A stretch of 64,000 nt of DNA. Origin: Bacteroidales bacterium (GTDB lineage Bacteria > Bacteroidota > Bacteroidia > Bacteroidales > Muribaculaceae). The notes below the pieces were generated by a model. It was given only the letters and a program-made list of their open reading frames with translations, searched no databases and was not told the origin of the DNA. This document shows, one piece after another, positions 28,897 to 38,281 of the stretch (positions are counted from its first letter, which is position 1; every line of letters begins with the position of its first letter). Made by a program: the position numbers and the translations under genes. The stretch is from NCBI GenBank assembly GCA_015061055.1, contig SUXH01000008.1:1-64000 (forward strand). Reading direction: 5' to 3'.

Positions 28897-29931
28897 ATGC
28901 AACTGACAATCAACAACCACATTTGCAAATCGCTTGAAGATATAAAACAATATGCGTCTCTCGAAACAGCTACATTTATTGAAGAATATCTCAATGAACA
29001 ACAATATGTCATAGCACACACTTCAGGTTCAACAGGTACGCCTAAAGAAATACAACTGCTTAAAAGTGATATGCAAGCCTCAGCAAAGCTTACAAACGAG
29101 CATTTTGGGCTGAATAGCGACTCATTGTTTTATTTAAACCTATCGCCATCATATATTGCAGGTAAAATGATGATTGTACGTGCATTGGAACTTGGAGCAA
29201 AGCTTATCGAAGAAACGCCTTCAAACACCCCTCTTGCCAACTATAACAGCAACGAACGAATAAGTTTAGGAGCATTCGTTCCATCACAAATAAAGTACTT
29301 AATAAATAATCCCGAAAAATTAGTACTCTTTGACAATATAATCATTGGTGGAGGTAAAATACCTAATCGACTTGAGCGTTGGTTAGCCGAACAGGGCATT
29401 CGCGCATTCAGCACCTACGGAATGACCGAAACTTGCAGCCACGTAGCACTCGCTCCTATGGGAAGTACCCCACAACCTTTTATGAGTCTTGGCAATATAA
29501 CATTCTCTACCGACGACAGAAGTTGCCTTATTATAAATACTCCCCACCTAAGCCATAAAGAAATCATTACCAACGACATTGTTAACTTACTATCTCCTAC
29601 TGAGTTCCTTTGGTGTGGACGTTTTGACAATGTAATCAACACCGGAGGGATAAAAGTTTTTCCGGAAGAAATAGAGCCTATAATTGGAGAAATAATTACC
29701 AACGTACGTTTTTTCATAACTTCTCAACCTTCTGAGAAATGGGGGGAGGAACTTGTCTTGGCTCTCGAATATACAACGATGCAAGACAACGAAATAAAAT
29801 CAGGTGAAGTTAGACCTGATTTTATCGAAAAACTTAAAAGCAAACTACCATCTTATGCAATACCACGCAAATACGTAGCTGTTAAACACTTTAAAGAAAC
29901 ATCTAGCGGAAAAATAATTCGAAAGCTATAA
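28897..29931 (+). CDS. menE: O-succinylbenzoate--CoA ligase MenE
   Basis: This AMP-forming ligase is about 344 residues long, shorter than the 450-490 residues of other bacteria but normal for Bacteroidota, where the N-terminal part is reduced. The nucleotide loop is HTSGSTGTPKEI, the adenylate motif STYGMTETCSHVA, and the hinge and C-terminal lysine lie in NTGGIKVFPEE and SSGKIIRKL. I prefer the ATG at 28897 because the upstream in-frame ATG at 28867 lies inside menC and gives an atypical N-terminus. Confidence 0.9.
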   Translation: MQLTINNHICKSLEDIKQYASLETATFIEEYLNEQQYVIAHTSGSTGTPKEIQLLKSDMQASAKLTNEHFGLNSDSLFYLNLSPSYIAGKMMIVRALELGAKLIEETPSNTPLANYNSNERISLGAFVPSQIKYLINNPEKLVLFDNIIIGGGKIPNRLERWLAEQGIRAFSTYGMTETCSHVALAPMGSTPQPFMSLGNITFSTDDRSCLIINTPHLSHKEIITNDIVNLLSPTEFLWCGRFDNVINTGGIKVFPEEIEPIIGEIITNVRFFITSQPSEKWGEELVLALEYTTMQDNEIKSGEVRPDFIEKLKSKLPSYAIPRKYVAVKHFKETSSGKIIRKL

Positions 29932-29932
29932 A

Positions 29933-30955
29933 ATGGGAATATCTACACGTCAAAGCAATATAGAACTTTTACGTATCATAAGTATGATTATGATACTGAT
30001 GGTGCATTTTACCGGCGCTACATTCCCTATACCAAACCAAATAACCATCAACAACTTTTTCAACATCAACACATCCACAAAAGTGATTATGGAGTCGTTC
30101 TCAATAATTGGAGTTAACTGTTTCATTCTCATATCCGGTTATTTCGGCATAAGACCTTCAGTGAAAGGCATAGTAAATTTCATTTTATGGTGTAGTTTCT
30201 ATTCTATAAGCATTTATAGTTTATACACTTTAGCAAGACCTAATCAATACAATGTTCAAAACATAATTGAATCCTTTGCAATATTCTCACACACCGATCT
30301 ATGGTTTATACCTGCCTATTTTTCATTATATATAATTGCTCCTATTATCAACAAAGGAACATCTTCTCTAAATCAAAAACAATTCATATTATTACTCTGT
30401 GGGCTTACATTCATCAACGTGTATCTCGGATGGTTTTGGGGCGAAAAAGTTAATCCCACAGGGTACAATGTAATGCAACTCATTTACATATATATTATTG
30501 GTCGTTATATCAAGACTAAAGCTAAAAGCATTTATCGTATAAAATGCAACAGATACATTATAGGATATCTTATTTCATTATTGCTAATAGTATTCAGCAC
30601 TTTCATATGTAAAAGTTCAGCCGCATTTGCCTACAATTCACCATTTGTAATACTCTCATCTGTTTTCTTTTTCCTTATTTTTGCCTCTATGTATTTCCAT
30701 AACACCACTATAAATTACATTGCATCAAGTGCTTTTGCGGTATATCTCATCCACAAAATGCCACCTGTATGGAATGACCTTAAAAATATTTTAATCGACA
30801 ACACCAACGGAACCAACCCATTTATATTCGCAATTTTCTGGATTCTGTTTGTCGCATTAATTTTCACATCAAGTATAACCATCGACAAAATACGTGAATT
30901 AATTACAAATCCTGTCTCCGCGAAAATTACAAAGTTAATAAAACGCATAATTTAA
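29933..30955 (+). CDS. Acyltransferase family 3 membrane protein
   Basis: This 340-residue integral membrane protein has about ten hydrophobic segments. It starts STRQSNIELLRIISMIMILM followed by VHF, the conserved arginine and active-site histidine region of the OafA/WecH acyltransferase family, which acetylates or otherwise acylates surface sugars. It begins one base after the menE stop, so it is read from the men transcript. No role in quinone synthesis is known for this family; surface polysaccharide modification is more likely. Confidence 0.82.
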   Translation: MGISTRQSNIELLRIISMIMILMVHFTGATFPIPNQITINNFFNINTSTKVIMESFSIIGVNCFILISGYFGIRPSVKGIVNFILWCSFYSISIYSLYTLARPNQYNVQNIIESFAIFSHTDLWFIPAYFSLYIIAPIINKGTSSLNQKQFILLLCGLTFINVYLGWFWGEKVNPTGYNVMQLIYIYIIGRYIKTKAKSIYRIKCNRYIIGYLISLLLIVFSTFICKSSAAFAYNSPFVILSSVFFFLIFASMYFHNTTINYIASSAFAVYLIHKMPPVWNDLKNILIDNTNGTNPFIFAIFWILFVALIFTSSITIDKIRELITNPVSAKITKLIKRII

Positions 30956-31007
30956 GTTTTATTTATTTAATAATCCTAAAGGTTCACCCTATTAGCAAAC
31001 AAATCAC

Positions 31008-31015
31008 TATCTTTG
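31008..31015 (+). promoter_or_regulatory. -7 box of feoAB
   Basis: TATCTTTG fits TAnnTTTG, with TTC at 30983-30985 in the -33 position. The implied leader is about 21 bases before the GTG start. No clear Fur-type box is visible by eye. Confidence 0.45.
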
Positions 31016-31039
31016 TAAATTATTAAGAAAAAACAAGAA

Positions 31040-33439
31040 GTGATAAAATTAGCCGATTTAAAGACGGGAGAATCTGCAACTATTGTAAAGATTCTGGGAC
31101 ATGGCGCATTTCGTAAACGTGTTATGGAAATGGGGTTTGTTAGAGGTAAAAACATTAAGGTTTTACTTAATGCTCCTTTACAAGATCCTATAAAATACAA
31201 TATACTTGGATATGAAGTTTCACTGCGACGAAGTGAAGCCGAATTAATTGAAGTTGTCCCATGTAATAGCAATGTCTATAACCATTCTTCTACAATCAAC
31301 ATCGATTCTATTAAGACAATCAATGACAACGATCCTGTTACAATTGCTAACAGAGAAGGTAAGAATATCAATGTAGCTCTTATCGGCAACCCTAATTGCG
31401 GAAAAACATCCCTTTTCAATTTCGTTAGTGGAGCACGTGAACGTGTGGGCAATTATAGCGGTGTTACAGTGGAAGCAAAAGAAGGTTATTTCGACTACAA
31501 AGGTTACCATATAACTATTATTGATCTACCGGGAACATATTCACTTTCAGCCTATTCACCTGAAGAACTATATGTTAGGCGGTATTTGAAGGAAGAAATT
31601 CCTGATATTATCCTCAATATGATTGTCGCTTCAAACATTGAACGAAATCTATATCTCACCACAGAACTTATCGATATGGATCGTAATATGGTAGTGGGAT
31701 TGAATATGTATGATGAATTACAAAGTAGCGGAGCCAAACTCGATTACGAGGAGTTGGGTAAAATGATTGGAGTACCATTTGTTCCCATCATCACAAAAAC
31801 GGGTGAAGGTATTCCTGAACTTCTCGATACCATAATAGAAGTATACGAGGATAGACACAAAACTGTGCGACACATACACGTCAGATTAGGCTCTGAAATT
31901 GAAGATGCTATAAAAGAAATAAAAGACTCAATAAAGGAAAGTTCGCAACCGGTGCAACAATTCTCTCCTCGTTATCTTGCAATAAAATTGCTCGAAGGAG
32001 ATAAAGAAGTGGAGAATATGCTCAAAGAACAACTGGAATTCAAAAAGTGGAAAGGACTTAGAGATAAATGGGTTGCACACATCGAAGATGTAGGCACAGA
32101 AGATATTGGATCTGCTATTGCTAGCGAGAAATATGGTTTTATTTCCGGAGCATTACGTGAAACCTATATTCCCGGGGAAACTCCTCGTTTCATAAAAGAC
32201 ACCGAAATGATCGATAATATTGTCACTCACAAACTATTTGGATTCCCTATATTTTCGCTCATTATGTGGCTTATGTTTTGGGCGACATTTGAGATTGGTG
32301 CATATCCTATGCAATGGATTGAAATGGGAATAGAATGGTTAGCCGATTTAACACGTCAAGTTATGCCTGTAGGGCCTCTAAAGGATCTATTAATTGATGG
32401 CGTTATCGGAGGTGTAGGTGGGGTTATCGTATTTTTACCTAACATACTCATTTTGTACTTATTTATTTCTTTTATGGAAGATTCGGGATATATGTCACGA
32501 GCTGCTTTCATTATGGACAAAATAATGCACAAATTAGGCATACATGGTAAATCATTCATTCCTCTCGTTATGGGATTCGGCTGCAATGTGCCGGCCATTA
32601 TGTCCACTCGTATTATTGAGAGCAAAAGCAGTCGTCTCATAACTATGCTCATCAACCCTTTTATGTCGTGTAGTGCAAGATTACCTATCTACATCTTATT
32701 TGTAGGTGTATTTTTCCCAAATCACGCTTCACTCGTACTTATGTGTTTGTATTTATTGGGGATAGTTGTTGCTATTATAACAGCAAGACTGCTTCGTCGC
32801 TTCCATTTCAAAAAAGAAGAAACTCCATTCGTTATGGAACTACCCCCATATCGTGTTCCAACACTTAAAGCCACTTTACACCATATGTGGGATAAAGGCG
32901 AACAATATTTACGTAAAATGGGAGGTGTAATCCTTGTTGCAAGCATTGTTATTTGGGCATTAAGTTATTTCCCAAGAAATTTAGAGAAGAGCAACGATCA
33001 AATGACACAACAAGAACTCATAGAGCAACAACAAAACTCTATACTTGCCGATATTGGACATTTTATAGAGCCAATAATGCAACCTCTCGGTTTTAATTGG
33101 AAAGCTTCAGTTGCCATTCTATCAGGTACTGGAGCTAAAGAAATCGTAGTATCCACTTTAGGCGTACTTTATTCTGCTGATAACGAAAATGAGAACACTC
33201 TTCGCGAACAACTATCTGCTACAAATCCACAAACAGGCAAATCTGATTTTAATGCAGCTATTGCACTCAGTTTTATGGTATTTTCTTTACTTTATTACCC
33301 TTGTATTGCCACTATAACTGCAATTTCAAAAGAATCGGGCAATTGGAAGTATGGAGCTTTCTCTATAATCTACAATACAATAGTAGCTTGGATTATGGCA
33401 TTTATAGTATTCCAAATCAGTAATTTCATCATCAATTAA
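31040..33439 (+). CDS. feoB: Fused FeoA-FeoB ferrous iron transporter
   Basis: This 799-residue protein joins FeoA (about 1-75, beginning ADLKTGESATIVKI) to FeoB. The FeoB G domain has GNPNCGKTSLFN (G1, about 117), DLPGTYSLS (G3) and NMYD (G4). The C-terminal half contains the Gate membrane segments with the conserved GFGCNVPAIMSTR and NPFMSCSARLPIY. It imports Fe2+ across the inner membrane. The start is GTG, chosen because the FeoA domain begins there. Such fusions are usual in Bacteroidota. The MFS gene follows after 36 bases. Confidence 0.95.
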   Translation: MIKLADLKTGESATIVKILGHGAFRKRVMEMGFVRGKNIKVLLNAPLQDPIKYNILGYEVSLRRSEAELIEVVPCNSNVYNHSSTINIDSIKTINDNDPVTIANREGKNINVALIGNPNCGKTSLFNFVSGARERVGNYSGVTVEAKEGYFDYKGYHITIIDLPGTYSLSAYSPEELYVRRYLKEEIPDIILNMIVASNIERNLYLTTELIDMDRNMVVGLNMYDELQSSGAKLDYEELGKMIGVPFVPIITKTGEGIPELLDTIIEVYEDRHKTVRHIHVRLGSEIEDAIKEIKDSIKESSQPVQQFSPRYLAIKLLEGDKEVENMLKEQLEFKKWKGLRDKWVAHIEDVGTEDIGSAIASEKYGFISGALRETYIPGETPRFIKDTEMIDNIVTHKLFGFPIFSLIMWLMFWATFEIGAYPMQWIEMGIEWLADLTRQVMPVGPLKDLLIDGVIGGVGGVIVFLPNILILYLFISFMEDSGYMSRAAFIMDKIMHKLGIHGKSFIPLVMGFGCNVPAIMSTRIIESKSSRLITMLINPFMSCSARLPIYILFVGVFFPNHASLVLMCLYLLGIVVAIITARLLRRFHFKKEETPFVMELPPYRVPTLKATLHHMWDKGEQYLRKMGGVILVASIVIWALSYFPRNLEKSNDQMTQQELIEQQQNSILADIGHFIEPIMQPLGFNWKASVAILSGTGAKEIVVSTLGVLYSADNENENTLREQLSATNPQTGKSDFNAAIALSFMVFSLLYYPCIATITAISKESGNWKYGAFSIIYNTIVAWIMAFIVFQISNFIIN

Positions 33440-33475
33440 GAATATAACTAACATTACATATTTATCAAATTCATT

Positions 33476-34816
33476 ATGTCTAAATACACTCGTGCTTTTT
33501 GGACTGCAAATACAGCAGAACTACTTGAAAGAATGGCATATTATGCCGTTTTTATCGTGATTACATTTTATCTGTCAAACACACTCGGTTTTTCCGACAT
33601 CGAAGCCGGAATCATTTCGGGGCTATTCTCAGGAGGTTTATATCTTTTACCTCTTTTCACAGGAGCTTTTGCAGATAAGATGGGATACCGTAAATCAATC
33701 ATCATTGCTTTTACTCTTTTGAGTGTAGGATATTTACTTCAAGGGCTACTTCCTATTATGCTTGAAAGTGCAGGACTTGTGCAATATGGAGAAAAAACCA
33801 TATATACCGGTCTTATTGAAAGTTGGGAACGATATCTTATCGTGCCGGTACTCCTCATTCTAATGATTGGAGGAGCATTTATTAAATCTATCATATCAGC
33901 ATCGGTGGCACGAGAAACCACATCTGAAACTCGTGCCAAAGGTTATTCAATATTTTATATGATGGTCAACATCGGGTCTTTCACCGGGAAAAGCGTGATC
34001 GACCCTCTACGCTCTGCTGTAGGAGAATCAGCCTATATCTATATTAATTATTTTTCAGCAACTCTTTGTGTTATTGCACTGATTGCTGTATTATTGTTCT
34101 ATCACTCTGTACATCACTCTGGTGAAGGTAAGAGTATCAAAGAAGTGATGAACGGGCTCACAAAAGTATTCTCAAATGGACGTTTACTTTTATTGATACT
34201 TATTGTAACAGGTTTCTGGATTGTCCAACAACAACTTTATGCTACAATGCCCAAATACGTGATTCGCCTTGCAGGAGAGACAGCCAGACCAGGTTGGATT
34301 GCCAATGTAAACCCTTTTGTGGTAGTTATTTGTGTTAATTTTGTCACACAAATAATGGCAAAGCGAAAAGCCCTCACCTCAATCATTGTAGGTATGTTCC
34401 TAATTCCTCTTTCAGCATTGATTATGGCAACAGGTAATCTTTTTGAAGGTGAAATTATCGGACTTAACCCAATAACATTTATGATGATTATAGGTATTGC
34501 TTTTCAAGCTCTCGCCGAATGTTTCATTTCACCACGCTACCTTGAATATTTCTCTCTCCAAGCCCCAAAAGGTGAAGAAGGATTATATCTTGGTTTCAGC
34601 CACTTGCATTCGTTCCTTTCTTCAATACTCGGATTCGGACTGTCTGGTTTTTTGCTTGCAAAATATTGCCCCGACCCCACCTTATACGAATCTGTTGAAC
34701 TATGGCAAGCAGCTACAATCAATGCACACTATATTTGGTATTGGTTTGCCGCTATTGGTATGATTTCTGCTATTTCACTAATCATCTACGCAAAGATTTA
34801 CACAAAAAAGAACTAA
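33476..34816 (+). CDS. MFS transporter, peptide-transporter-like
   Basis: This 446-residue membrane protein has about 12 hydrophobic segments. The opening AFWTANTAELLERMAYYAVF recalls the ExxER motif region of proton-coupled oligopeptide transporters, and ADKMGYRKSI is the major facilitator loop motif between helices 2 and 3. A region around 95-120 forms a longer loop. The substrate cannot be named; peptides are the best guess. It may be co-transcribed with feoAB and the antiporter that follows 14 bases later. Confidence 0.82.
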   Translation: MSKYTRAFWTANTAELLERMAYYAVFIVITFYLSNTLGFSDIEAGIISGLFSGGLYLLPLFTGAFADKMGYRKSIIIAFTLLSVGYLLQGLLPIMLESAGLVQYGEKTIYTGLIESWERYLIVPVLLILMIGGAFIKSIISASVARETTSETRAKGYSIFYMMVNIGSFTGKSVIDPLRSAVGESAYIYINYFSATLCVIALIAVLLFYHSVHHSGEGKSIKEVMNGLTKVFSNGRLLLLILIVTGFWIVQQQLYATMPKYVIRLAGETARPGWIANVNPFVVVICVNFVTQIMAKRKALTSIIVGMFLIPLSALIMATGNLFEGEIIGLNPITFMMIIGIAFQALAECFISPRYLEYFSLQAPKGEEGLYLGFSHLHSFLSSILGFGLSGFLLAKYCPDPTLYESVELWQAATINAHYIWYWFAAIGMISAISLIIYAKIYTKKN

Positions 34817-34830
34817 CATCAAAATAAACT

Positions 34831-36276
34831 ATGGAATTCAACGCTGAAAACATATTGCTTCTCGGTGCAATACTTGTATTCTGTAGCATTCTTATCAGTA
34901 AAACAGGTTATCGTTTCGGTATTCCTTCATTATTGGTATTTCTATTGGTTGGTATGCTATTCGGTAGCGACGGACTCGGATTGCAATTCGGTAATTCTGG
35001 TCAAGCTCAATTCATCGGTATGATGGCATTAAGTATCATTTTGTTCTCTGGTGGTGTTGACACAAAGATCAAAGAGATTCGTCCGGTTTTCACTCCGGGA
35101 ATTCTACTCGCAACCGTAGGCGTTTTTCTAACCGCCATACTTACAGGTCTTTTCATTTTCTACATATCTCAGTGGACCAACTTGAGCATTAAAATGTCTT
35201 TGGTTGTGTCTCTTCTGCTTGCTGCCACTATGTCTTCAACCGATTCAGCATCAGTCTTTAGTATTTTACGATCACAAAAGCTGAATCTAAAATACAATCT
35301 ACGACCAATGCTTGAACTTGAAAGCGGTAGTAACGACCCTATGGCATATATGCTCACAATTGTCCTAATACAATTAGCTACTGCCAACGACACAAGTATA
35401 ACTGATATCATAACTCATTTTTTATTTCAATTTATCTTTGGTGGACTTGCCGGTTTTGGTATTGGTAAATTAATGGTGTGGATAAACAATCGCATCAACC
35501 TATCTAACACATCTCTCTACCCTATTCTAATTCTTAGCATTGTGTTTTTCACATTTACCGTTACCGACCTTATGAAAGGTAATGGTTACTTAGCTGTATA
35601 CATTGCCGGTATTGTCCTCGGAAATGCAAAAATAGTGAACCGTAAAGAAACCCAAACATTCTTCGATGGTTTAACATGGTTAGTACAGATTGTAATGTTC
35701 CTCGCACTGGGTTTACTCGTCAATCCTCACGAACTAATTTCTGTTGCACCTTTATCACTTCTAATAGGTCTGTTTATGATGATTATAGCTCGCCCATTGA
35801 GTGTACTTATCTGTCTATTGCCGTTCCGTTACCTACCAAAACAAGCTTGCGTATTTACCTCATGGGTTGGACTTAGAGGTGCTGTACCAATAATATTCGC
35901 CACATATCCTGTGGTAGCAAACGTAGAAGGAGCCGATCAGATTTTCAATATTGTATTCTTCATCACACTATTATCACTCATACTTCAAGGTTCAACTATA
36001 GCCTCATTTGCGCGCAAACTTCACCTTGACCTTCCTATCGAGAAAACAGGTAACGATTTCGGGGTAGAATTACCCGATGAAATTGACTCATCATTAAAAG
36101 ACCTCACAGTTACCGAAGAAATGCTTGAAAATGGAGAACGACTTGCCGATATGCAATTGCCTAAAGGCACTCTTGTTATGATTATCAAGCGTGGCGATGA
36201 ATACATTGTACCAAACGGATCAGTTTCACTACATATTGGAGACAAACTCCTTCTAATATCGAAAAATCCCACCTAA
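34831..36276 (+). CDS. Potassium/proton antiporter, CPA1 family with TrkA-C domain
   Basis: This 481-residue protein has an antiporter core of about 390 residues with some 12 helices. The core contains LLAATMSSTDSASVFSIL, ESGSNDPMAYML (the acidic ion-binding site) and SWVGLRGAVPIIFA, all typical of NhaP2/CvrA antiporters. The cytoplasmic tail at about 400-480 is a TrkA-C regulatory domain (LPKGTLVMIIKRGDEYIVPN, then HIGDKLLLISK). It likely exchanges K+ or another cation for protons to control pH and osmotic balance. Confidence 0.9.
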   Translation: MEFNAENILLLGAILVFCSILISKTGYRFGIPSLLVFLLVGMLFGSDGLGLQFGNSGQAQFIGMMALSIILFSGGVDTKIKEIRPVFTPGILLATVGVFLTAILTGLFIFYISQWTNLSIKMSLVVSLLLAATMSSTDSASVFSILRSQKLNLKYNLRPMLELESGSNDPMAYMLTIVLIQLATANDTSITDIITHFLFQFIFGGLAGFGIGKLMVWINNRINLSNTSLYPILILSIVFFTFTVTDLMKGNGYLAVYIAGIVLGNAKIVNRKETQTFFDGLTWLVQIVMFLALGLLVNPHELISVAPLSLLIGLFMMIIARPLSVLICLLPFRYLPKQACVFTSWVGLRGAVPIIFATYPVVANVEGADQIFNIVFFITLLSLILQGSTIASFARKLHLDLPIEKTGNDFGVELPDEIDSSLKDLTVTEEMLENGERLADMQLPKGTLVMIIKRGDEYIVPNGSVSLHIGDKLLLISKNPT

Positions 36277-36294
36277 CTCATTTTAAATACAATT

Positions 36295-36334
36295 GAACAC
36301 CCGGAATTGACGAATAAACTAATTCCGGGTGTTC
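36295..36334 (+). terminator. Hairpin downstream of the antiporter gene
   Basis: GAACACCCGGAATT at 36295-36308 is perfectly complementary to AATTCCGGGTGTTC at 36321-36334, with a 12-base loop. No long T run follows, so termination is likely but not certain. It sits between convergent transcripts. Confidence 0.65.
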
Positions 36335-36405
36335 TTATCATAAAGAAACGAGCTTAACTATTTGTTCCGAGAACAGCCACCTATAATCCTCTTCCTATAA
36401 AGTTT

Positions 36406-36423
36406 TTATTGGTGTCCGATAAA
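36406..36423 (+). repeat. 18-base exact repeat, copy 2
   Basis: This is the second copy of TTATTGGTGTCCGATAAA, identical to 24992-25009 and in the same orientation. It lies between the antiporter terminator-like hairpin and the end of the surface cluster. A 12-base palindrome, TAGAACGTTCTA, follows at 36432-36443. Confidence 0.6.
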
Positions 36424-36445
36424 CAGTTATTTAGAACGTTCTATT

Positions 36446-37780
36446 TTATCGTTGGATATATTTTTTACCATTATTGATATAAATTTGTCCTTTTTGTGGA
36501 GAACATATGCGTTGCCCTTTAAGGTTATAAATGGTATTATCAATAGATGATTTATCAATACCTACATTCTCTACTCCTGTATATAGTTCTATTGTCTTAA
36601 TATTACCCATTTTGCCCCAAGTGTCATGAGTCTTATAAACATCTAATGAAACTTCAGGAACATATAATGTGGTTTCAGTCAATAGACTCAAATCTTCGCC
36701 ACTATATTCAGGTGTTTCTTCGGCATATAGAATAATCGATTTTAAACTGCTACATTGAACAAATATACCGAAACCGAAATAGTTCACAGTTGATGGCAAT
36801 ATCACAGTTTCAAGTGAATTCATTGCTCTGATTGCTTGGCTAGGTATTTCTGTAACACCTTCAGGTATAGTCAATGACTTAATATAATAAGCCCCATAAA
36901 ATGCATATTCGGCAAGTTCAGTTACATTGTTTCCCACAACAACCTCTGTATCTGTCTTGCCATTAGGATATAGAATCAATTTGGTTTGCTCTTTATTATA
37001 TAATATTCCATCAACAGCACTAAAATAATTATTTCCTGCTGCTACAGTAAATTGTTTAATATTAGCGCAACAATCAAACGCCTCATTTTCAACAACTTCA
37101 AGTGATGCAGGGAGATTAATTTCTGTAAGACCAAGAAAATATTCAAAAGCATCGTAATTAATATATTTCAACCCCTCATTCAATACAATATTTTTCACAT
37201 AAGAATAATTTGTATAATTTATTCTTATGGCAAAATTATCACAAATACCGATTGTATTATTAGGGAATATCAACGTTTCAGGAATATCACCTACATATCC
37301 TATTACCCAACCTCCAACTAAATAAAGGCCTTCGGGTGCACTGTCTTTGAGGGAGCTCAACCATTTTGTGTTATTAAAAACAGCATGACCCATATAATCA
37401 AGTTTTTCGGGGATTCCCTTGACTTCTGCCAAATTTGTACATTGAGAGAACGCATAATTATCAATGTATTTCAATCCTGCCGGAAGCGTTACCGATGTAA
37501 CTATGGTATTGTAAGCAAATGCTGAACGATGAATGCGTGTCACCACACACTCTTTTCCATTGATTGTCACTTTTTCGGGAATTACGACCTCAGCGGGAAT
37601 AGTCCCTTGATTGATACTTGATATAATGGCTTCTCCATCACCTATTCCAAAGCCACTATCATCATAGCATACCCCATCAATTTCCACTACGGTAGCATTA
37701 ACATTACCGATTGACATCACGCTCATCAACAATGCAATTAGCAGTGTTGATGAAAATCTGAATTTAGACATAACGTTCAT
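36446..37780 (-). CDS. BspA-like leucine-rich repeat surface protein
   Basis: This 444-residue secreted protein has a signal peptide ending near NVNA, then BspA-type repeats at about 75-360 with units such as VTSVTLPAGLKYIDNYAFSQC and IKSLTIPEGVTEIPSQAI. The final 40 residues, with YNLKGQRICSPQKGQ and IYINNGKKYIQR, resemble C-terminal signals of secreted Bacteroidales proteins. BspA repeats commonly bind host proteins or other bacteria. It is the last gene of the eight-gene minus-strand run, 48 bases after the DUF1573 gene. An alternative ATG lies three codons in. Confidence 0.85.
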   Translation of the reverse strand: MNVMSKFRFSSTLLIALLMSVMSIGNVNATVVEIDGVCYDDSGFGIGDGEAIISSINQGTIPAEVVIPEKVTINGKECVVTRIHRSAFAYNTIVTSVTLPAGLKYIDNYAFSQCTNLAEVKGIPEKLDYMGHAVFNNTKWLSSLKDSAPEGLYLVGGWVIGYVGDIPETLIFPNNTIGICDNFAIRINYTNYSYVKNIVLNEGLKYINYDAFEYFLGLTEINLPASLEVVENEAFDCCANIKQFTVAAGNNYFSAVDGILYNKEQTKLILYPNGKTDTEVVVGNNVTELAEYAFYGAYYIKSLTIPEGVTEIPSQAIRAMNSLETVILPSTVNYFGFGIFVQCSSLKSIILYAEETPEYSGEDLSLLTETTLYVPEVSLDVYKTHDTWGKMGNIKTIELYTGVENVGIDKSSIDNTIYNLKGQRICSPQKGQIYINNGKKYIQR

Positions 37781-37828
37781 AATAATTAATTTTTAAGTTC
37801 GTATAATATTTATTTTATGTTAGTTATA

Positions 37829-38263
37829 TTAGTTTTTCTTTACTATTTCACCTTTAATGAAGATGCGAGTGAAGGAACGCGGGTCGTTAGTATAGACTGT
37901 AATAGACTTTCGGAAATATCCAAAAGGTTGCCCATGTCCACGATATCCCACTGTAACTATACCGGAATCACCTGGCATTATGGGTTCCTTTGTATATGTA
38001 GGTAGAGTACATCCACAACTACTTACGGCTCGGAGTATCACCAATGGTTTCTGTCCTGTATTGGTAAATCTAAAGGTATATACCTTCAATGTGTCATTCC
38101 CAATAGGTTCAAACCTCCCAAAATCATATTCTCGCTCGGCAAATTCTATTCTCGGCGTCTGTATAGTTTTATTTTGTATTGAGTCGGGAATATCAATCTT
38201 CACTCCTTGTGCTATGACAAGAAGTGAAGAAATATATAGAAGAACAAATATTCCCAACCTCAT
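37829..38263 (-). CDS. DUF1573 domain secreted protein
   Basis: This protein of about 144 residues has an N-terminal signal peptide and one DUF1573 Ig-like domain at about 45-143. The signature is clear: YTFRFTNTGQKPLVI, SSCGCTLP, IMPGDSGIVTVGY and TNDP. I prefer the ATG at 38263 to the GTG at 38278 because it puts the hydrophobic signal at the N-terminus. These domains occur in many Bacteroidota envelope proteins and have no known enzyme activity. It starts about 18 bases after the upstream 785-residue lipoprotein gene. Confidence 0.85.
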   Translation of the reverse strand: MRLGIFVLLYISSLLVIAQGVKIDIPDSIQNKTIQTPRIEFAEREYDFGRFEPIGNDTLKVYTFRFTNTGQKPLVILRAVSSCGCTLPTYTKEPIMPGDSGIVTVGYRGHGQPFGYFRKSITVYTNDPRSFTRIFIKGEIVKKN

Positions 38264-38281
38264 AATGTTATATAACACTCA

